Origin: Mycolicibacterium chitae
GTDB lineage: Bacteria; Actinomycetota; Actinomycetes; Mycobacteriales; Mycobacteriaceae
Assembly (NCBI RefSeq): GCF_900637205.1
Contig: NZ_LR134355.1
Coordinates: forward strand, 2,914,001 to 2,978,000
Length of the DNA stretch: 64,000 nucleotides
Reading direction: 5' to 3'
Part shown: one piece after another, positions 9,285 to 20,138 of the stretch
How positions within the stretch are numbered: the stretch's first letter is position 1
Layout: each line of letters starts with the position of its first letter
Position numbers and translations under genes: made by a program
The notes under the pieces: generated by a model
The model's input: only the letters and a program-made list of their open reading frames with translations
Told to the model about the DNA's origin: nothing
Database searches by the model: none

Positions 9285-10392
9285 GAAAACTGTTGGGACG
9301 CTGGCAGACCTGGGCCGGCTTCGGGGCGGCCGCGGTCCTGCTGTTCGGCCTGGCACCGCTGGTGCTGTCCGAGTTTCGGCTCGGCATGTTCGCCAAGTTC
9401 CTGTGCTTTGCCATCGTGGCCGTCGGTATCGGGCTGGCTTGGGGTCGCGGCGGCATGCTGGTGCTCGGCCAGGGCGTGTTCTTCGGTCTCGGCGGCTACA
9501 TGATGGCCATGCACCTCAAGATCGCCGATGCGCAGTTGCACGGCGACGCGGTGCCGAACTTCATGCAGATCGCCGGGATCCGGGTGCTGCCCGGATACTG
9601 GGCACCATTCGCCTCCCCGCTGTTCACGGTGCTGGCCATCCTGATCGTGCCCACCGCGATCGCGGCCGCACTCGGCTTCGGGGTGTTCAAGCGGCGGGTC
9701 AAGGGCGCCTACTTCGCGATCCTGTCGCAGGCGTTGGCCGCGGCGCTGGCCATCCTGCTGGTCGGCCAGACCACCCTCGGTGGCTCCAACGGGCTCAACA
9801 GATTCCAGACGTTCTTCGGCTTCACGCTCAACGATCCCGCCAACCGCCGGATGCTGTACTTCATCGCCGCGGGCGTGCTGCTGGCGGTCCTCGCGATCGC
9901 GCGACAGCTGATGGTCAGCCGCTACGGCGAGCTGCTGGTGGCCGTGCGCGACGGCGAGGAACGGGTCCGGTTCCTGGGGTACGACCCGGCCAACATCAAG
10001 GTCGTGGCCTACAGCGTGGCCGCCTTGTTCGCCGCCATCGCCGGCGCGCTGTTCGCCCCCATCGTCGGGTTCATCGCGCCCTCCCAGATCGGCATCCTGC
10101 CCTCGATCGCGTTCCTGATCGCCGTCGCGATCGGCGGCCGGACCACGCTGTTGGGTCCGGTGCTGGGGGCGATCGGGATCGCCTGGGCGCAAACGCTGTT
10201 CTCCGAACGGTTTCCGTCCGAATGGATCTACGCCCAGGGTCTGCTGTTCATCATCGTCGTCGGCTTCTTCCCCGCCGGGCTGGCCGGGTTGGGTGCGCTG
10301 TTCACCCGTCGTCGGCGCGCGGATCGAGCACCCGTGGCACCGGATCCGTTACCCGATCCGGAGCCGGCACCCGAGACGGCGGGGGCACGACT

Positions 10393-10396
<4 letters not shown>
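9281..10396 (+). CDS. urtC: Urea ABC transporter permease UrtC
   Basis: 371-residue LivM-class permease with about ten membrane segments. Landmarks are GRGGMLVLGQGVFFGLGGY near residue 53 and the ATPase-contact loop IAVAIGGRTTLLGPVLGA near 283. The C-terminal tail is Pro/Arg rich (RRRRADRAPVAPDPLPDP) and cytosolic. ATG 9281 overlaps the urtB stop, and its own stop overlaps the GTG of urtD. It is the second half of the membrane channel. Confidence 0.93.
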
Positions 10397-11189
<793 letters not shown>

Positions 11190-11193
<4 letters not shown>

Positions 11194-11885
11194 CCCTGCA
11201 GCTGATCGATGTGCACGCCGGCTACGGCCGCTCGGAGGTGATCCACGGCGTCAGCCTCGAGGTGCCGTCCGACGGCGTGGCCGCGGTGCTGGGCCACAAC
11301 GGCGCGGGCAAGACCACGCTGCTGCGCGCCGCCGTGGGCCTGCTCAAGTGCGGTGCGGGCAAGGTGCTCTTCGACGGCGAGGACATCACCCGGCTGCGCC
11401 CCTCGGCGCGGGTGGCGCGCGGGCTGGCCTACGTCCCGCAGGGGCAGCAGTCGTTCGGGCAGTTGACCACCGCCGAGAACCTGCAGGTGGTCGCCGACGG
11501 ACGCAAGGGCGGCAAGCAGCTGATCGACGCGCAGCTCGACCTGTTCCCCGCGCTGCGCGAGCTGCTGGGCCGGCGCGCGGGGCTGCTGTCGGGCGGCCAG
11601 CGCCAACAGCTCGCGATCGCCCGCGCGCTGATCACCCGGCCGCGGACGTTGATCCTCGACGAGCCGACCGAGGGTATCCAGCCGTCGGTGGTCGCCGAGA
11701 TCGAGCAGGCCATCACCGAGTTGACCCGCGGGGGTGATTTGGGCGTGCTGCTGGTCGAACAGCACATCGGGTTCGCGCTGGAGTCGGCGCAGCGGTACTA
11801 CGTGCTGGAGGCGGGGCGGGTGACGTCCACCGGTGTCGGCGGCCGCGATTCCGAGGCGGACGTCCGCGCCGCCCTCGCCATTTAG
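11190..11885 (+). CDS. urtE: Urea ABC transporter ATPase UrtE
   Basis: 231-residue LivF-class ATPase. Walker A is GHNGAGKT near residue 34, the signature LLSGGQRQQLAIARAL near 133 and Walker B LILDEPTEG near 155. ATG 11190 overlaps the urtD stop. It is the last gene of urtABCDE; an IS110 element sits directly behind it, within ten bases of the stop, so the natural downstream neighbour or terminator may have been displaced. Confidence 0.92.
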
Positions 11886-11893
11886 CCCCCTGC

Positions 11894-13108
11894 GCGAGCA
11901 TTGCTCCTATGTCAAGCGGCGGCGGTTTGGTGGGTGTGGTGTCGTGATTGTTCGTCGGCGTGGAGGCGGTTGTAGACGACTCGTGCCAGGCGTCGTTTGA
12001 GGCAGCGCAGTGCCTCGGCTTTGGTTTTGCCGTCCTGGTCGATGCGTTTGCGGTAGTAGGTCTGGCCGGGGCTGTCGGCTAGGCGGGTCTGGGTGAGGGC
12101 GATGCGGTAGAGGGCGGCGTTGAGTTGTCGGTTGCCTGCTCTGCTCAGACGTACCCGGCCGGCGGTGTTGCCTGACCAGACCGGGATGGGGGCGGTGCCG
12201 GTGTGGCAGGCGAACGCGGCTTCGTTTTTGAAGCGGGTGATGCCGGCGGTTTCGCCGACGATCTTGGCGGCGGTCAACTCGGCGCAGCCGGGCAGTGCCA
12301 GCAGCTGGGGGGCCACTGCCCGCACCGCGGTGCCGATGCGCTTCTCGAGTTCGTTGATGCTCAGGGTGAGCCGGATGATGTCACCGAGTTCGTCGGTGGC
12401 CAGCTCGGCGAGTAGCCCGTCGATGGTGGCCAGCCAGGCGGCCATGGCGGTCTGGGCTTTGGCGCGGGTGAGTGCTTTCTTCTTCAAGATTTGGGTGGGG
12501 TCGAGTTCGTGGATGCGGCCCAGCAGTCGGTTGATCGTCGAGGTGCGTTGGGCGACAAGGTCTTCGCGTCGATCGACGAGCAGTTTGAGTTCGCGGGAGA
12601 CCTCGTCGTGAGCGGCTACGGGCAGATCCGGGTGGCGCAGGACTGCGCGGGCCACGGCCAGCGCGTCGATGGGGTCGGATTTGCCTTGGGTGCGTGCGCC
12701 GGCGCGTTCGTGGGCCATCAGCTTCGGTGCGACCCGCACGACCTTCTGACCCGCCGACAACAGGTCCCGCTCCAGGCGCGCTGATAGATTGCGGCAGTCT
12801 TCGATACCCCACAGCAGGTCCTCACCGAAGTTGGTCTTGGCCCAAGCCAACGCCTTGAGATGGCCTTCGGTGGTGGCGGGGACGGTCTTTTCTCCTGCTT
12901 TGCGGCCCCGGTCGTCGACGGCGACGAAGGTGTGGCTGCGCTTGTGTACATCGGCTCCAAGAACCACCATGGAGGTGCCTTCTTTCCTCAGATGTGGATG
13001 GGTAGAAGGTTGGGCCGGCCGGCGGACACATCTCAGTGGGGGCGATGCCACGCTCCTATCAAGTCACGCCGGTCGGTCCTTCCCACCTGATATCGGCACA
13101 ATGCTCGC
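11894..13108 (-). mobile_element. IS110-family insertion sequence (candidate limits)
   Basis: A DEDD transposase gene (11912-12970) is bracketed by a perfect 10-bp inverted repeat, GCGAGCATTG at 11894-11903 and CAATGCTCGC at 13099-13108, giving a candidate element of about 1.2 kb. The longer non-coding end (138 bases) lies upstream of the transposase, where IS110-group elements carry their bridge RNA. An octamer GCTCCTAT occurs directly repeated at 11903-11910 and 13052-13059 and could instead mark the recombination cores. IS110 elements make no target duplication, so the exact ends cannot be fixed from one copy. Confidence 0.65.
11912..12970 (-). CDS. IS110-family transposase (DEDD recombinase)
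   Basis: 352 residues. The N-terminal RuvC-like domain starts VVLGADVHKRSHTFVAVDD with the first catalytic Asp; the Glu is in WGIEDC near residue 60 and the last two Asp in SDPIDALAVARA near 105. A coiled-coil (ELEKRIGTAVRAV) links to the C-terminal Tnp domain with LLALPGCAELTAAKIVGETAG and a WSGNTAGRVRLSRAGN segment that holds the candidate serine nucleophile. Length and order are normal, so the gene appears intact. ATG 12970 follows an AGAAGG ribosome site at seven bases; a longer in-frame extension to 13051 lacks one. The enzyme cuts and joins DNA guided by a bridge RNA in family members studied. Confidence 0.92.
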   Translation of the reverse strand: MVVLGADVHKRSHTFVAVDDRGRKAGEKTVPATTEGHLKALAWAKTNFGEDLLWGIEDCRNLSARLERDLLSAGQKVVRVAPKLMAHERAGARTQGKSDPIDALAVARAVLRHPDLPVAAHDEVSRELKLLVDRREDLVAQRTSTINRLLGRIHELDPTQILKKKALTRAKAQTAMAAWLATIDGLLAELATDELGDIIRLTLSINELEKRIGTAVRAVAPQLLALPGCAELTAAKIVGETAGITRFKNEAAFACHTGTAPIPVWSGNTAGRVRLSRAGNRQLNAALYRIALTQTRLADSPGQTYYRKRIDQDGKTKAEALRCLKRRLARVVYNRLHADEQSRHHTHQTAAA

Positions 13109-13206
13109 TAGCCAACCCCGAAGAGCAGCAGTGCGCGTCTGAGCCAGACACCAGGTGAGAAGAACCCAACCACCGCAACGCGGCAATCACCACAGTGACA
13201 CTGAGG

Positions 13207-13260
13207 GCGCGCCCCCGAGCGACACGCCGGGAAATTCTCGTGGTTTGCGCACCCTCGCGC
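13207..13260 (+). repeat. 54-bp inverted repeat, left copy
   Basis: This segment matches the reverse complement of 13818-13871 at 47 of 54 positions. Differences cluster in the middle, around 13230-13238. Together the two copies bracket the gene at 13287-13811. The sequence is itself GC-rich and partly palindromic at one end (GCGCACCCTCGCGC). Confidence 0.8.
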
Positions 13261-13286
13261 TGGGTCGAGATGGCAGGCTCGCCGCT

Positions 13287-13811
13287 ATGAGCGAAGCCAA
13301 GTACGAGATCCTGGCCGACACCGGCGGTCTCGTCGTCACCGATGACGGTCGCCGCGTGGTTGTGATCGACCGGCAGACCGGCCCGGCCAGCATCCTGGCG
13401 TTCGTGCTGGGGCTGCTGGGCGTCGTGTTGCTCGGCTTCGGAGTGGCCGCCCTGGTGATCGGCACCGTTTCGACGATCGTTGCGCTCGCGTTCGTCGTGG
13501 CCGGGCTGCTCGCCGCCGCGGCGACCGTGTGGCTGGTGCGGCAGGTGCGGACGCGTCGCAGCCAACCGCTGGGCAGCTGCCATCCCGCGGCCGTCCTGGA
13601 CCGCAAGCTCGGGCTGTTCAGCTCCTCCGGCGGCGCACTGATGCCGCTGGGCGAGGTGCGCTTCGAACGCCGGCTGCAGCTGACGTCGAGCTCGCCCAAG
13701 CTGGTCGCGGTCACCCCGAACGGCACGCGAGTGCTCAAGCGCGGCAGCCCCTTCGACGGCGGTGTCCGCGAGGTGCACGACGTGCTCAACGCGGTCGCCC
13801 AGGGCCGCTGA
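13287..13811 (+). CDS. Hypothetical membrane protein between inverted repeats
   Basis: 174 residues, unrecognised. A short N-terminal cytosolic part (MSEAKYEILADTGG and a basic stretch) precedes two adjacent hydrophobic helices at about residues 33-86. A cytosolic C-terminal domain of about 85 residues follows, rich in strands (GEVRFERRLQLTSSSPKLVAV). It lies alone between the IS110 element and hisS, flanked by the 54-bp inverted repeats, and on the strand opposite to both neighbours. ATG 13287 was chosen because the frame upstream is low-complexity repeat DNA. No function is inferred. Confidence 0.6.
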   Translation: MSEAKYEILADTGGLVVTDDGRRVVVIDRQTGPASILAFVLGLLGVVLLGFGVAALVIGTVSTIVALAFVVAGLLAAAATVWLVRQVRTRRSQPLGSCHPAAVLDRKLGLFSSSGGALMPLGEVRFERRLQLTSSSPKLVAVTPNGTRVLKRGSPFDGGVREVHDVLNAVAQGR

Positions 13812-13817
13812 CGACCG

Positions 13818-13881
13818 GCGCGAGGGTGCGCAGACCACGAAAAATGGTCGGCGTGTCGCCCGGGGGCGCGCACGCTCGCGC
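13818..13881 (-). repeat. Palindromic repeat, right copy of 54-bp inverted repeat
   Basis: Positions 13818-13871 pair with 13207-13260. This copy is itself palindromic: GCGCGAGGGTGCGC (13818-13831) faces GCGCACGCTCGCGC (13868-13881) with one mismatch, and an inner GACCA/TGGTC hairpin lies between. It could fold in RNA and serve as a bidirectional terminator between the + strand gene and hisS. It looks like a dispersed mycobacterial palindromic element. Confidence 0.7.
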
Positions 13882-13919
13882 TTGGGGGTAGTCGCGCTAG
13901 GAATGGCTCGCGATAAAAA

Positions 13920-15185
13920 CTAGAGGCGGGCGAGGACCTCGGTGACGACGGTGTCGGCGGGGACGTCGACCTGCTCCCCCGCACCCAGATCCTTCACCCC
14001 GACGGTGCCGGCCTCGATGTCGCGATCCCCGGCCACCAATGCCAGCCGGGCCCCCGAACGGTCCGCGGCCCGCATCGCACCCTTGAGCCCGCGGTCACCG
14101 TAGGCCACGTCGACGCGGACCCCGGCGGCGCGCAGCTCCGCCGCGAGCACCACCAGCGCGGACTTGGCCTGCTCGCCGAGCGGCACGCAGAACACGTCCA
14201 CCCGAGACGTCGCGCCGACCTCCTTGCCCTCGGCCTTGAGTGCCAGCACGGTGCGATCGACCCCCAACCCGAAGCCGATGCCGGAGAGGTCCTGACCGCC
14301 GAGTTGCTGCATCAACCCGTCGTAGCGACCGCCGCCGCCGATACCGGACTGCGCGCCGAGGCCGTCGTGGACGAACTCGAACGTGGTCTTGGTGTAGTAG
14401 TCCAGCCCGCGCACCATCCGCGGGTTGATCTGGTAGGGCACCCGCAGCGCATCCAGGTGCGCCAGCACGCTGTCGAAGTGGGTGCGCGCCGAATCCGACA
14501 GGTGATCGAGCATCACCGGCGCGTCGGCGGTCATCGCGCGGACCTCGGGGCGCTTGTCGTCGAGCACCCGCAGCGGGTTGATCTCGGCGCGGGCACGGGT
14601 GGCGTCGTCCAGGTCGAGCTTGAACAGGAAGTCCTGCAACAGTTCTCGATACGCTGGCCGGCAGGTGTCGTCGCCCAGCGAGGTGATCTCCAACCGGAAC
14701 CCGTCCAGCCCGAGCGACCGGAACCCGGCGTCGGCCACCGCGATGACCTCGGCGTCCAGCGCCGGATCGTCGACGCCGATGGCCTCGATACCGACCTGCT
14801 GCAACTGCCGGTAGCGGCCGGCCTGCGGCCGCTCGTAGCGGAAGAACGGCCCGGAGTAACACAGCTTCACCGGCAGTGCGCCGCGGTCCAGTCCGTGCTG
14901 GATGACCGCGCGCATCACCCCGGCGGTGCCCTCGGGCCGCAGCGTCACCGAGCGCTCACCGCGGTCGGCGAAGGTGTACATCTCCTTGGACACCACGTCC
15001 GTCGACTCCCCCACGCCGCGGGCGAACAGAGCGGTGTCCTCGAAGATCGGCAACTCGATGTCGCCGTAGCCGGCGCGGCGCGCGGCCCCGAGCAGACCGT
15101 CGCGGACGGCCACGAACTGCGCCGAGTCCGGCGGCAGATAGTCGGGTACGCCCTTGGGGCCCTGAAAGGACGGTGATTCGCTCAC
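13920..15185 (-). CDS. hisS: Histidyl-tRNA synthetase
   Basis: 421-residue class II aminoacyl-tRNA synthetase that charges tRNA-His. Landmarks are [13 protein letters not shown] (motif 1-2 region, near residue 80), [17 protein letters not shown] (motif 2, near 108), the histidine-specific [13 protein letters not shown] near 257 and motif 3 [16 protein letters not shown] near 305. The C-terminal anticodon-binding domain begins about residue 325. Start is GTG, with the upstream MBL-like gene 13 bases away on the same strand. Usual length and gene neighbourhood for mycobacteria. Confidence 0.96.
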   Translation of the reverse strand: MSESPSFQGPKGVPDYLPPDSAQFVAVRDGLLGAARRAGYGDIELPIFEDTALFARGVGESTDVVSKEMYTFADRGERSVTLRPEGTAGVMRAVIQHGLDRGALPVKLCYSGPFFRYERPQAGRYRQLQQVGIEAIGVDDPALDAEVIAVADAGFRSLGLDGFRLEITSLGDDTCRPAYRELLQDFLFKLDLDDATRARAEINPLRVLDDKRPEVRAMTADAPVMLDHLSDSARTHFDSVLAHLDALRVPYQINPRMVRGLDYYTKTTFEFVHDGLGAQSGIGGGGRYDGLMQQLGGQDLSGIGFGLGVDRTVLALKAEGKEVGATSRVDVFCVPLGEQAKSALVVLAAELRAAGVRVDVAYGDRGLKGAMRAADRSGARLALVAGDRDIEAGTVGVKDLGAGEQVDVPADTVVTEVLARL

Positions 15186-15198
15186 GCAGCCTGATCCT

Positions 15199-15801
15199 TC
15201 ACGCGTCGAGGTGCTTGTTATGGCGACGTTCGTCGCCGATGGTCGTCGAGGTGCCGTGCGCCGGTAGTACCACGGTGTCGTCGTCGAGTACCAGCAGTTT
15301 TTCTCTGATCGATCTCAGCAGTTGCCGGCGGTCACTATCGCATCCGGGTCCGCCAACCGTGCGAAAGCCCAGCGTGTGCCCCGTGAACGCGACCGTGGCC
15401 GGGCCCTCGTCGGTGTCGGCGAGCACCCGGTAGACCAGCGAACCAGCCGTGTGCCCCGGCGTGTGATCGACGTGGACCACGATCTCGGCCAGCCGGATCT
15501 CCCCGTCGGTGAGGTCGCGCAGGATCTCCGGCGGGTCGGTGAGCAGGTCGCGGTCGGCCGGATGCAGATACACCGGGATGTCCCAGCCGGCGCACAGGTC
15601 GAACGCCGACCCGGTGACCTCGCGTCGACCGCTGGTCAGCAGCACAGCGGCCGGGCTCAGCTCGTTGACCGCGAAGTAGTACTCCAGCGTCGGCACGGCG
15701 TCCTCCCCCGGATCGATGACCAGGGCGGCGCCACCGGCGCGCGGCGCCACCAGATAACAGTTCGTCTCGGCGGCGCCGGTGGCAAACCCGGTGATCAGCA
15801 C
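15199..15801 (-). CDS. MBL-fold glyoxalase-II-like protein lacking metal motif
   Basis: 200 residues in the position where mycobacteria carry a glyoxalase-II-like metallo-beta-lactamase gene (between hisS and ppiB). The fold is recognisable: [36 protein letters not shown] and [15 protein letters not shown]. The metal-binding motif THxHxDH, however, reads TSGRREV (revcomp of about 15631-15651), and the later GDT segment is FTGHTLG. Only one of the usual zinc histidines remains (TPGH). I infer a protein that has lost hydrolase activity or uses another site. GTG 15801 gives the family-typical start LITGF; an upstream ATG at 15846 is possible. Confidence 0.8.
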   Translation of the reverse strand: MLITGFATGAAETNCYLVAPRAGGAALVIDPGEDAVPTLEYYFAVNELSPAAVLLTSGRREVTGSAFDLCAGWDIPVYLHPADRDLLTDPPEILRDLTDGEIRLAEIVVHVDHTPGHTAGSLVYRVLADTDEGPATVAFTGHTLGFRTVGGPGCDSDRRQLLRSIREKLLVLDDDTVVLPAHGTSTTIGDERRHNKHLDA

Positions 15802-15912
15802 GGCACCCAGTGTCCCACCCACCTCGGCGCGGGTCGGACAGCGCATCCTCAGCGGCAGCTGGCACACTCGTTTCGAGCACATCCAGCAGGCAGACGTGGG
15901 AGGGCATCGGCA

Positions 15913-16797
<885 letters not shown>

Positions 16798-16799
16798 CC

Positions 16800-17150
16800 G
16801 TGGGCCAGCCCGGCTATCCGTACGGTCCCGGCTATCCGGGGCCCTACGGTCCGCCGCCGCGCCGCCCGACGAACACCATGGCCATCGTGGCGCTGGTCGG
16901 TTCGCTGATCTTCGCGCCGCTGGGCATCGTGTTCGGGCACATCTCGCTGTCGCAGATCAAGCGCACGGGTGAGGAGGGGCGCGGGCTGGCGATCGCGGGT
17001 CTGGCGATCGGCTACGTGATGGTGGCCGCAGTCATCCTGTTCCTGGTGTTCGCGCTGATCCTGATCTCGATGGCGCCGCGGGAGAACAATCCGTACGGGC
17101 CCGACGACACCGCGCGCATCAGCTACAGCGCCTACGCCGCAGGAATCTGA
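16800..17150 (+). CDS. DUF4190-type membrane protein
   Basis: 116 residues starting at GTG three bases after the isomerase stop. A Gly/Pro/Tyr-rich N-terminus (GQPGYPYGPGYPGPYGPP) precedes two hydrophobic helices around residues 25-45 and 65-90, separated by FGHISLSQIKRTGEEGRGLA, the hallmark of DUF4190 proteins. Function unknown; such small proteins are common in mycobacterial membranes. It converges with relA. Confidence 0.85.
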   Translation: MGQPGYPYGPGYPGPYGPPPRRPTNTMAIVALVGSLIFAPLGIVFGHISLSQIKRTGEEGRGLAIAGLAIGYVMVAAVILFLVFALILISMAPRENNPYGPDDTARISYSAYAAGI

Positions 17151-17192
17151 CTGCCTTCTTCCTCCCCCGGGTTCGTTCCTCACCCGGCATCG

Positions 17193-19559
17193 TCAGGCGG
17201 CAGAAGTCACCCGGTAGACGTCGTAGACGCCCTCGACGTTGCGGACCACGTTCAGCACGTGACCGAGGTGTTTGGGGTCGCCCATCTCAAAGGTGAAGCG
17301 GCTGACCGCAACCCGGTCGTCGGAGGTGGTCACCTGCGCCGAGAGGATGTTGACCTTCTCGTCGGCCAGCACCCGGGTGACATCGGAGAGCAGGCGGTGC
17401 CGGTCGAGGGCCTCGACCTGGATGGCCACCAGGAACACCGAGGTCGGCCCCGGGGCCCACTTGACCTCGATGATGCGCTCGGACTGCTCCTGCAGCGAGG
17501 CGGCGTTGGTGCAGTCGGTGCGGTGCACGCTGACACCCCCGCCGCGGGTGACGAACCCCATGATCTCGTCGCCGGGCACCGGGGTGCAGCACTTGGCCAG
17601 CTTGGAGAGCACACCGGGGGCGCCGGGCACCGAGATGCCGACGTCGTCGCTGCTGCGTTGGCGCACCGGCAGATTGGACGGGGTGGACCGTTCGGCGATC
17701 TCGTCCTCGGCGTCGTCGGCGCCGCCGAGGTGCGCGATGAGCCGCTGCACCACGTGCTGGGCCGAGATGTGCCCCTCGCCGACGGCGGTGTAGAGCGCGG
17801 AGACGTCGGCGTAGCGCAGTTCGCGGGCCAGGGCGCCCATCGATTCGCCGTTGACCACGCGCTGCAACGGCAACCCGCCGCGGCGCACCTCCCGGGCAAT
17901 GGCGTCCTTGCCGGATTCCAGCGCCTCCTCGCGGCGTTCTTTGGCGAACCACTGCCGGATCTTGGCCTTGGCCCGCGGCGAAACCACGAAGCCCTGCCAG
18001 TCCCGCGTCGGCCCGGCATTCGGCGCCTTCGAGGTGAAAACCTCGACCACTTCCCCGTTCTCGAGCTTGCGCTCCAAGGCCACCAGCCGCCCGTTGACCC
18101 GGGCACCGATACAGCGGTGACCGACCTCGGTGTGCACGGCGTAGGCGAAGTCGACCGGTGTCGACCCGGTGGGCAGCGTGATCACGTCGCCCTTCGGGGT
18201 GAAGACGAAGATCTCCTGCACCGCGAGGTCGTAGCGCAGCGACTCGAGGAACTCCCCCGGGTCGGCGGCCTCCCGCTGCCAGTCGAGCAGCTGGCGCATC
18301 CACGCCATGTCGTCGATCTCGGCGGCAGCGTGGCTGACCGGAACCCCGTTGCGGCCCTTGGCTTCCTTGTAGCGCCAGTGGGCGGCGATCCCGTACTCCG
18401 CGGTGCGGTGCATGTCGCGGGTGCGGATCTGCACCTCGAGCGGTTTGCCCTCCGGGCCCACCACCGTGGTGTGCAGCGACTGGTACACCCCGAACCGTGG
18501 CTGGGCGATGTAGTCCTTGAACCGGCCGGCCATGGGCTGCCACAGCGAGTGCACCACGCCGACGGCGGCGTAACAGTCGCGGATCTCGTCGCACAGGATC
18601 CGCACGCCCACCAGGTCGTGGATGTCGTCGAAGTCGCGGCCCTTGACGATCATCTTCTGATAGATCGACCAGTAATGCTTGGGACGGCTCTCCACGGTCG
18701 CGTCGATCCGCGAAGCGTTCAGTGTGGCAACGATTTCCGCGCGCACCCGCGCCAGGTAGGTGTCGCGCGACGGCGCCCGGTCGGCCACCAGCCGCACGAT
18801 CTCCTCGTACCGCTTGGGGTGCAGGATGGCGAACGACAGGTCCTCGAGCTCCCACTTGACGGTGGCCATACCCAGCCGATGCGCCAGCGGCGCAATGACT
18901 TCCAGCGTCTCACGGGCCTTGCGGGCCTGCTTCTCCGGCGGCAGGAACCGCATGGTGCGCATGTTGTGCAGCCGGTCGGCGACCTTGATCACCAGTACCC
19001 GCGGGTCGCGGGCCATCGCGATGATCATCTTGCGGATGGTCTCGGCCTCGGCGGCGGTCCCGAGCACCACCCGGTCCAGCTTGGTGACCCCGTCGACGAG
19101 GTGGGCGACCTCCTCACCGAAGTCGGTGGTCAGCGTCTCCAGCGAATAGCCGGTGTCCTCGACGGTGTCGTGCAGCAGCGCGGCGACCAGGGTGGTGGTG
19201 TCCATGCCGAGTTCGGCCAGGATGTTGGCCACGGCCAGCGGATGGGTGATGTACGGGTCACCCGAGCGCCGCATCTGGGTGGCGTGCCGCTCCTCGGCGA
19301 CGGCGTAGGCCCGCTGCAGCATCGACAGATCGGCCTTGGGGTAGATCTCGCGGTGCACCGCCACCAGCGGCTCGAGCACCGGGTTGATGGTGCTGCGCTG
19401 CGAGGTCATCCGCCGGGCCAGCCGGGCCCGGACCCGCCGCGATGCGCTGGTGGCCGGCCGTTCCGAGGCCGGCGCCGGCGTCGGCTCCGCGGGCGGGACG
19501 GCGACGGGGCTGTTCTCCACGGCCGCCACCGACTGCTGCTCCTCGGCCACGTCCGTCAC
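17193..19559 (-). CDS. relA: Bifunctional (p)ppGpp synthetase/hydrolase Rel
   Basis: 788 residues, GTG start, matching the usual mycobacterial Rel length. Domains in order: HD hydrolase ([17 protein letters not shown] and [11 protein letters not shown] near residues 95-135), synthetase ([18 protein letters not shown] and [19 protein letters not shown] near 310-370; the RFKD form is typical of bifunctional enzymes), TGS ([21 protein letters not shown] near 470), a zinc-finger/helical region with [15 protein letters not shown] near 645 and a C-terminal ACT domain (about 710-788). It makes and degrades (p)ppGpp on the ribosome during starvation. The upstream apt gene is on the same strand. Confidence 0.97.
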   Translation of the reverse strand: MTDVAEEQQSVAAVENSPVAVPPAEPTPAPASERPATSASRRVRARLARRMTSQRSTINPVLEPLVAVHREIYPKADLSMLQRAYAVAEERHATQMRRSGDPYITHPLAVANILAELGMDTTTLVAALLHDTVEDTGYSLETLTTDFGEEVAHLVDGVTKLDRVVLGTAAEAETIRKMIIAMARDPRVLVIKVADRLHNMRTMRFLPPEKQARKARETLEVIAPLAHRLGMATVKWELEDLSFAILHPKRYEEIVRLVADRAPSRDTYLARVRAEIVATLNASRIDATVESRPKHYWSIYQKMIVKGRDFDDIHDLVGVRILCDEIRDCYAAVGVVHSLWQPMAGRFKDYIAQPRFGVYQSLHTTVVGPEGKPLEVQIRTRDMHRTAEYGIAAHWRYKEAKGRNGVPVSHAAAEIDDMAWMRQLLDWQREAADPGEFLESLRYDLAVQEIFVFTPKGDVITLPTGSTPVDFAYAVHTEVGHRCIGARVNGRLVALERKLENGEVVEVFTSKAPNAGPTRDWQGFVVSPRAKAKIRQWFAKERREEALESGKDAIAREVRRGGLPLQRVVNGESMGALARELRYADVSALYTAVGEGHISAQHVVQRLIAHLGGADDAEDEIAERSTPSNLPVRQRSSDDVGISVPGAPGVLSKLAKCCTPVPGDEIMGFVTRGGGVSVHRTDCTNAASLQEQSERIIEVKWAPGPTSVFLVAIQVEALDRHRLLSDVTRVLADEKVNILSAQVTTSDDRVAVSRFTFEMGDPKHLGHVLNVVRNVEGVYDVYRVTSAA

Positions 19560-19607
19560 CTCCGCTCAAACCAAACGCCTGAGCACCCCAGACTAGTCCC
19601 CGGGATC

Positions 19608-20138
19608 TCAGACGGTGTGCAGGCTGGTCACCGACAATGGCGCCACGGCCGTGCGTCCGCCCAGTTCCGAGAGTTCCAGTACCACCGCGGCACCCGGGAC
19701 CGTGGCCCCGGCGTGCTGCAACAGGCGCACCGCCGCGGTCAGCGTGCCCCCGGTGGCCAGCACGTCGTCGACGACGAACACCGAGCGGCCGGACAGGTCG
19801 ATGCCGTCGGCCGGGATCTCCAGCGTCGCGGTCCCGTATTCGAGGGTGTACTCCTCGCGGTGCACCGGCGGCGGCAGTTTCCCGCCCTTGCGCACGGCCA
19901 GGACGCCGGTCCCCATCTTGATGGCCACCGCGGCACCGAGCAGGAAACCTCGCGCGTCCAGGCCGGCGATCAGGTCGGCGCCCACCGCGGCCTCGGCGAG
20001 CGCGCAGGTCACCGCGTCCAGGCCGCGGCTGTCGGCCAGCAGCGGGGTGAGGTCCTTGAACAGCACGCCGGGTTCGGGGAAGTCGGCGACCTCTCGGGTC
20101 ATCGCCGCGACCAGCGCGCCGATGTCGCCGTCGCTCAT
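19608..20138 (-). CDS. apt: Adenine phosphoribosyltransferase
   Basis: 176-residue type I phosphoribosyltransferase that salvages adenine with PRPP to AMP. PRPP-binding motif is [13 protein letters not shown] near residue 122; the adenine-recognising N-terminus has [20 protein letters not shown], and [14 protein letters not shown] follows. The ATG overlaps the stop of the upstream lipoprotein gene by four bases, so apt is translationally coupled to it, and relA lies downstream: the familiar secDF-apt-relA arrangement. Confidence 0.95.
   Translation of the reverse strand: MSDGDIGALVAAMTREVADFPEPGVLFKDLTPLLADSRGLDAVTCALAEAAVGADLIAGLDARGFLLGAAVAIKMGTGVLAVRKGGKLPPPVHREEYTLEYGTATLEIPADGIDLSGRSVFVVDDVLATGGTLTAAVRLLQHAGATVPGAAVVLELSELGGRTAVAPLSVTSLHTV

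Noticed and set aside
11903..13059. GCTCCTAT octamer as target-site duplication of the IS
   Set aside because: IS110 elements do not duplicate their target, and the octamer at 13052 lies inside the region bounded by the inverted repeats; kept only as an alternative core.
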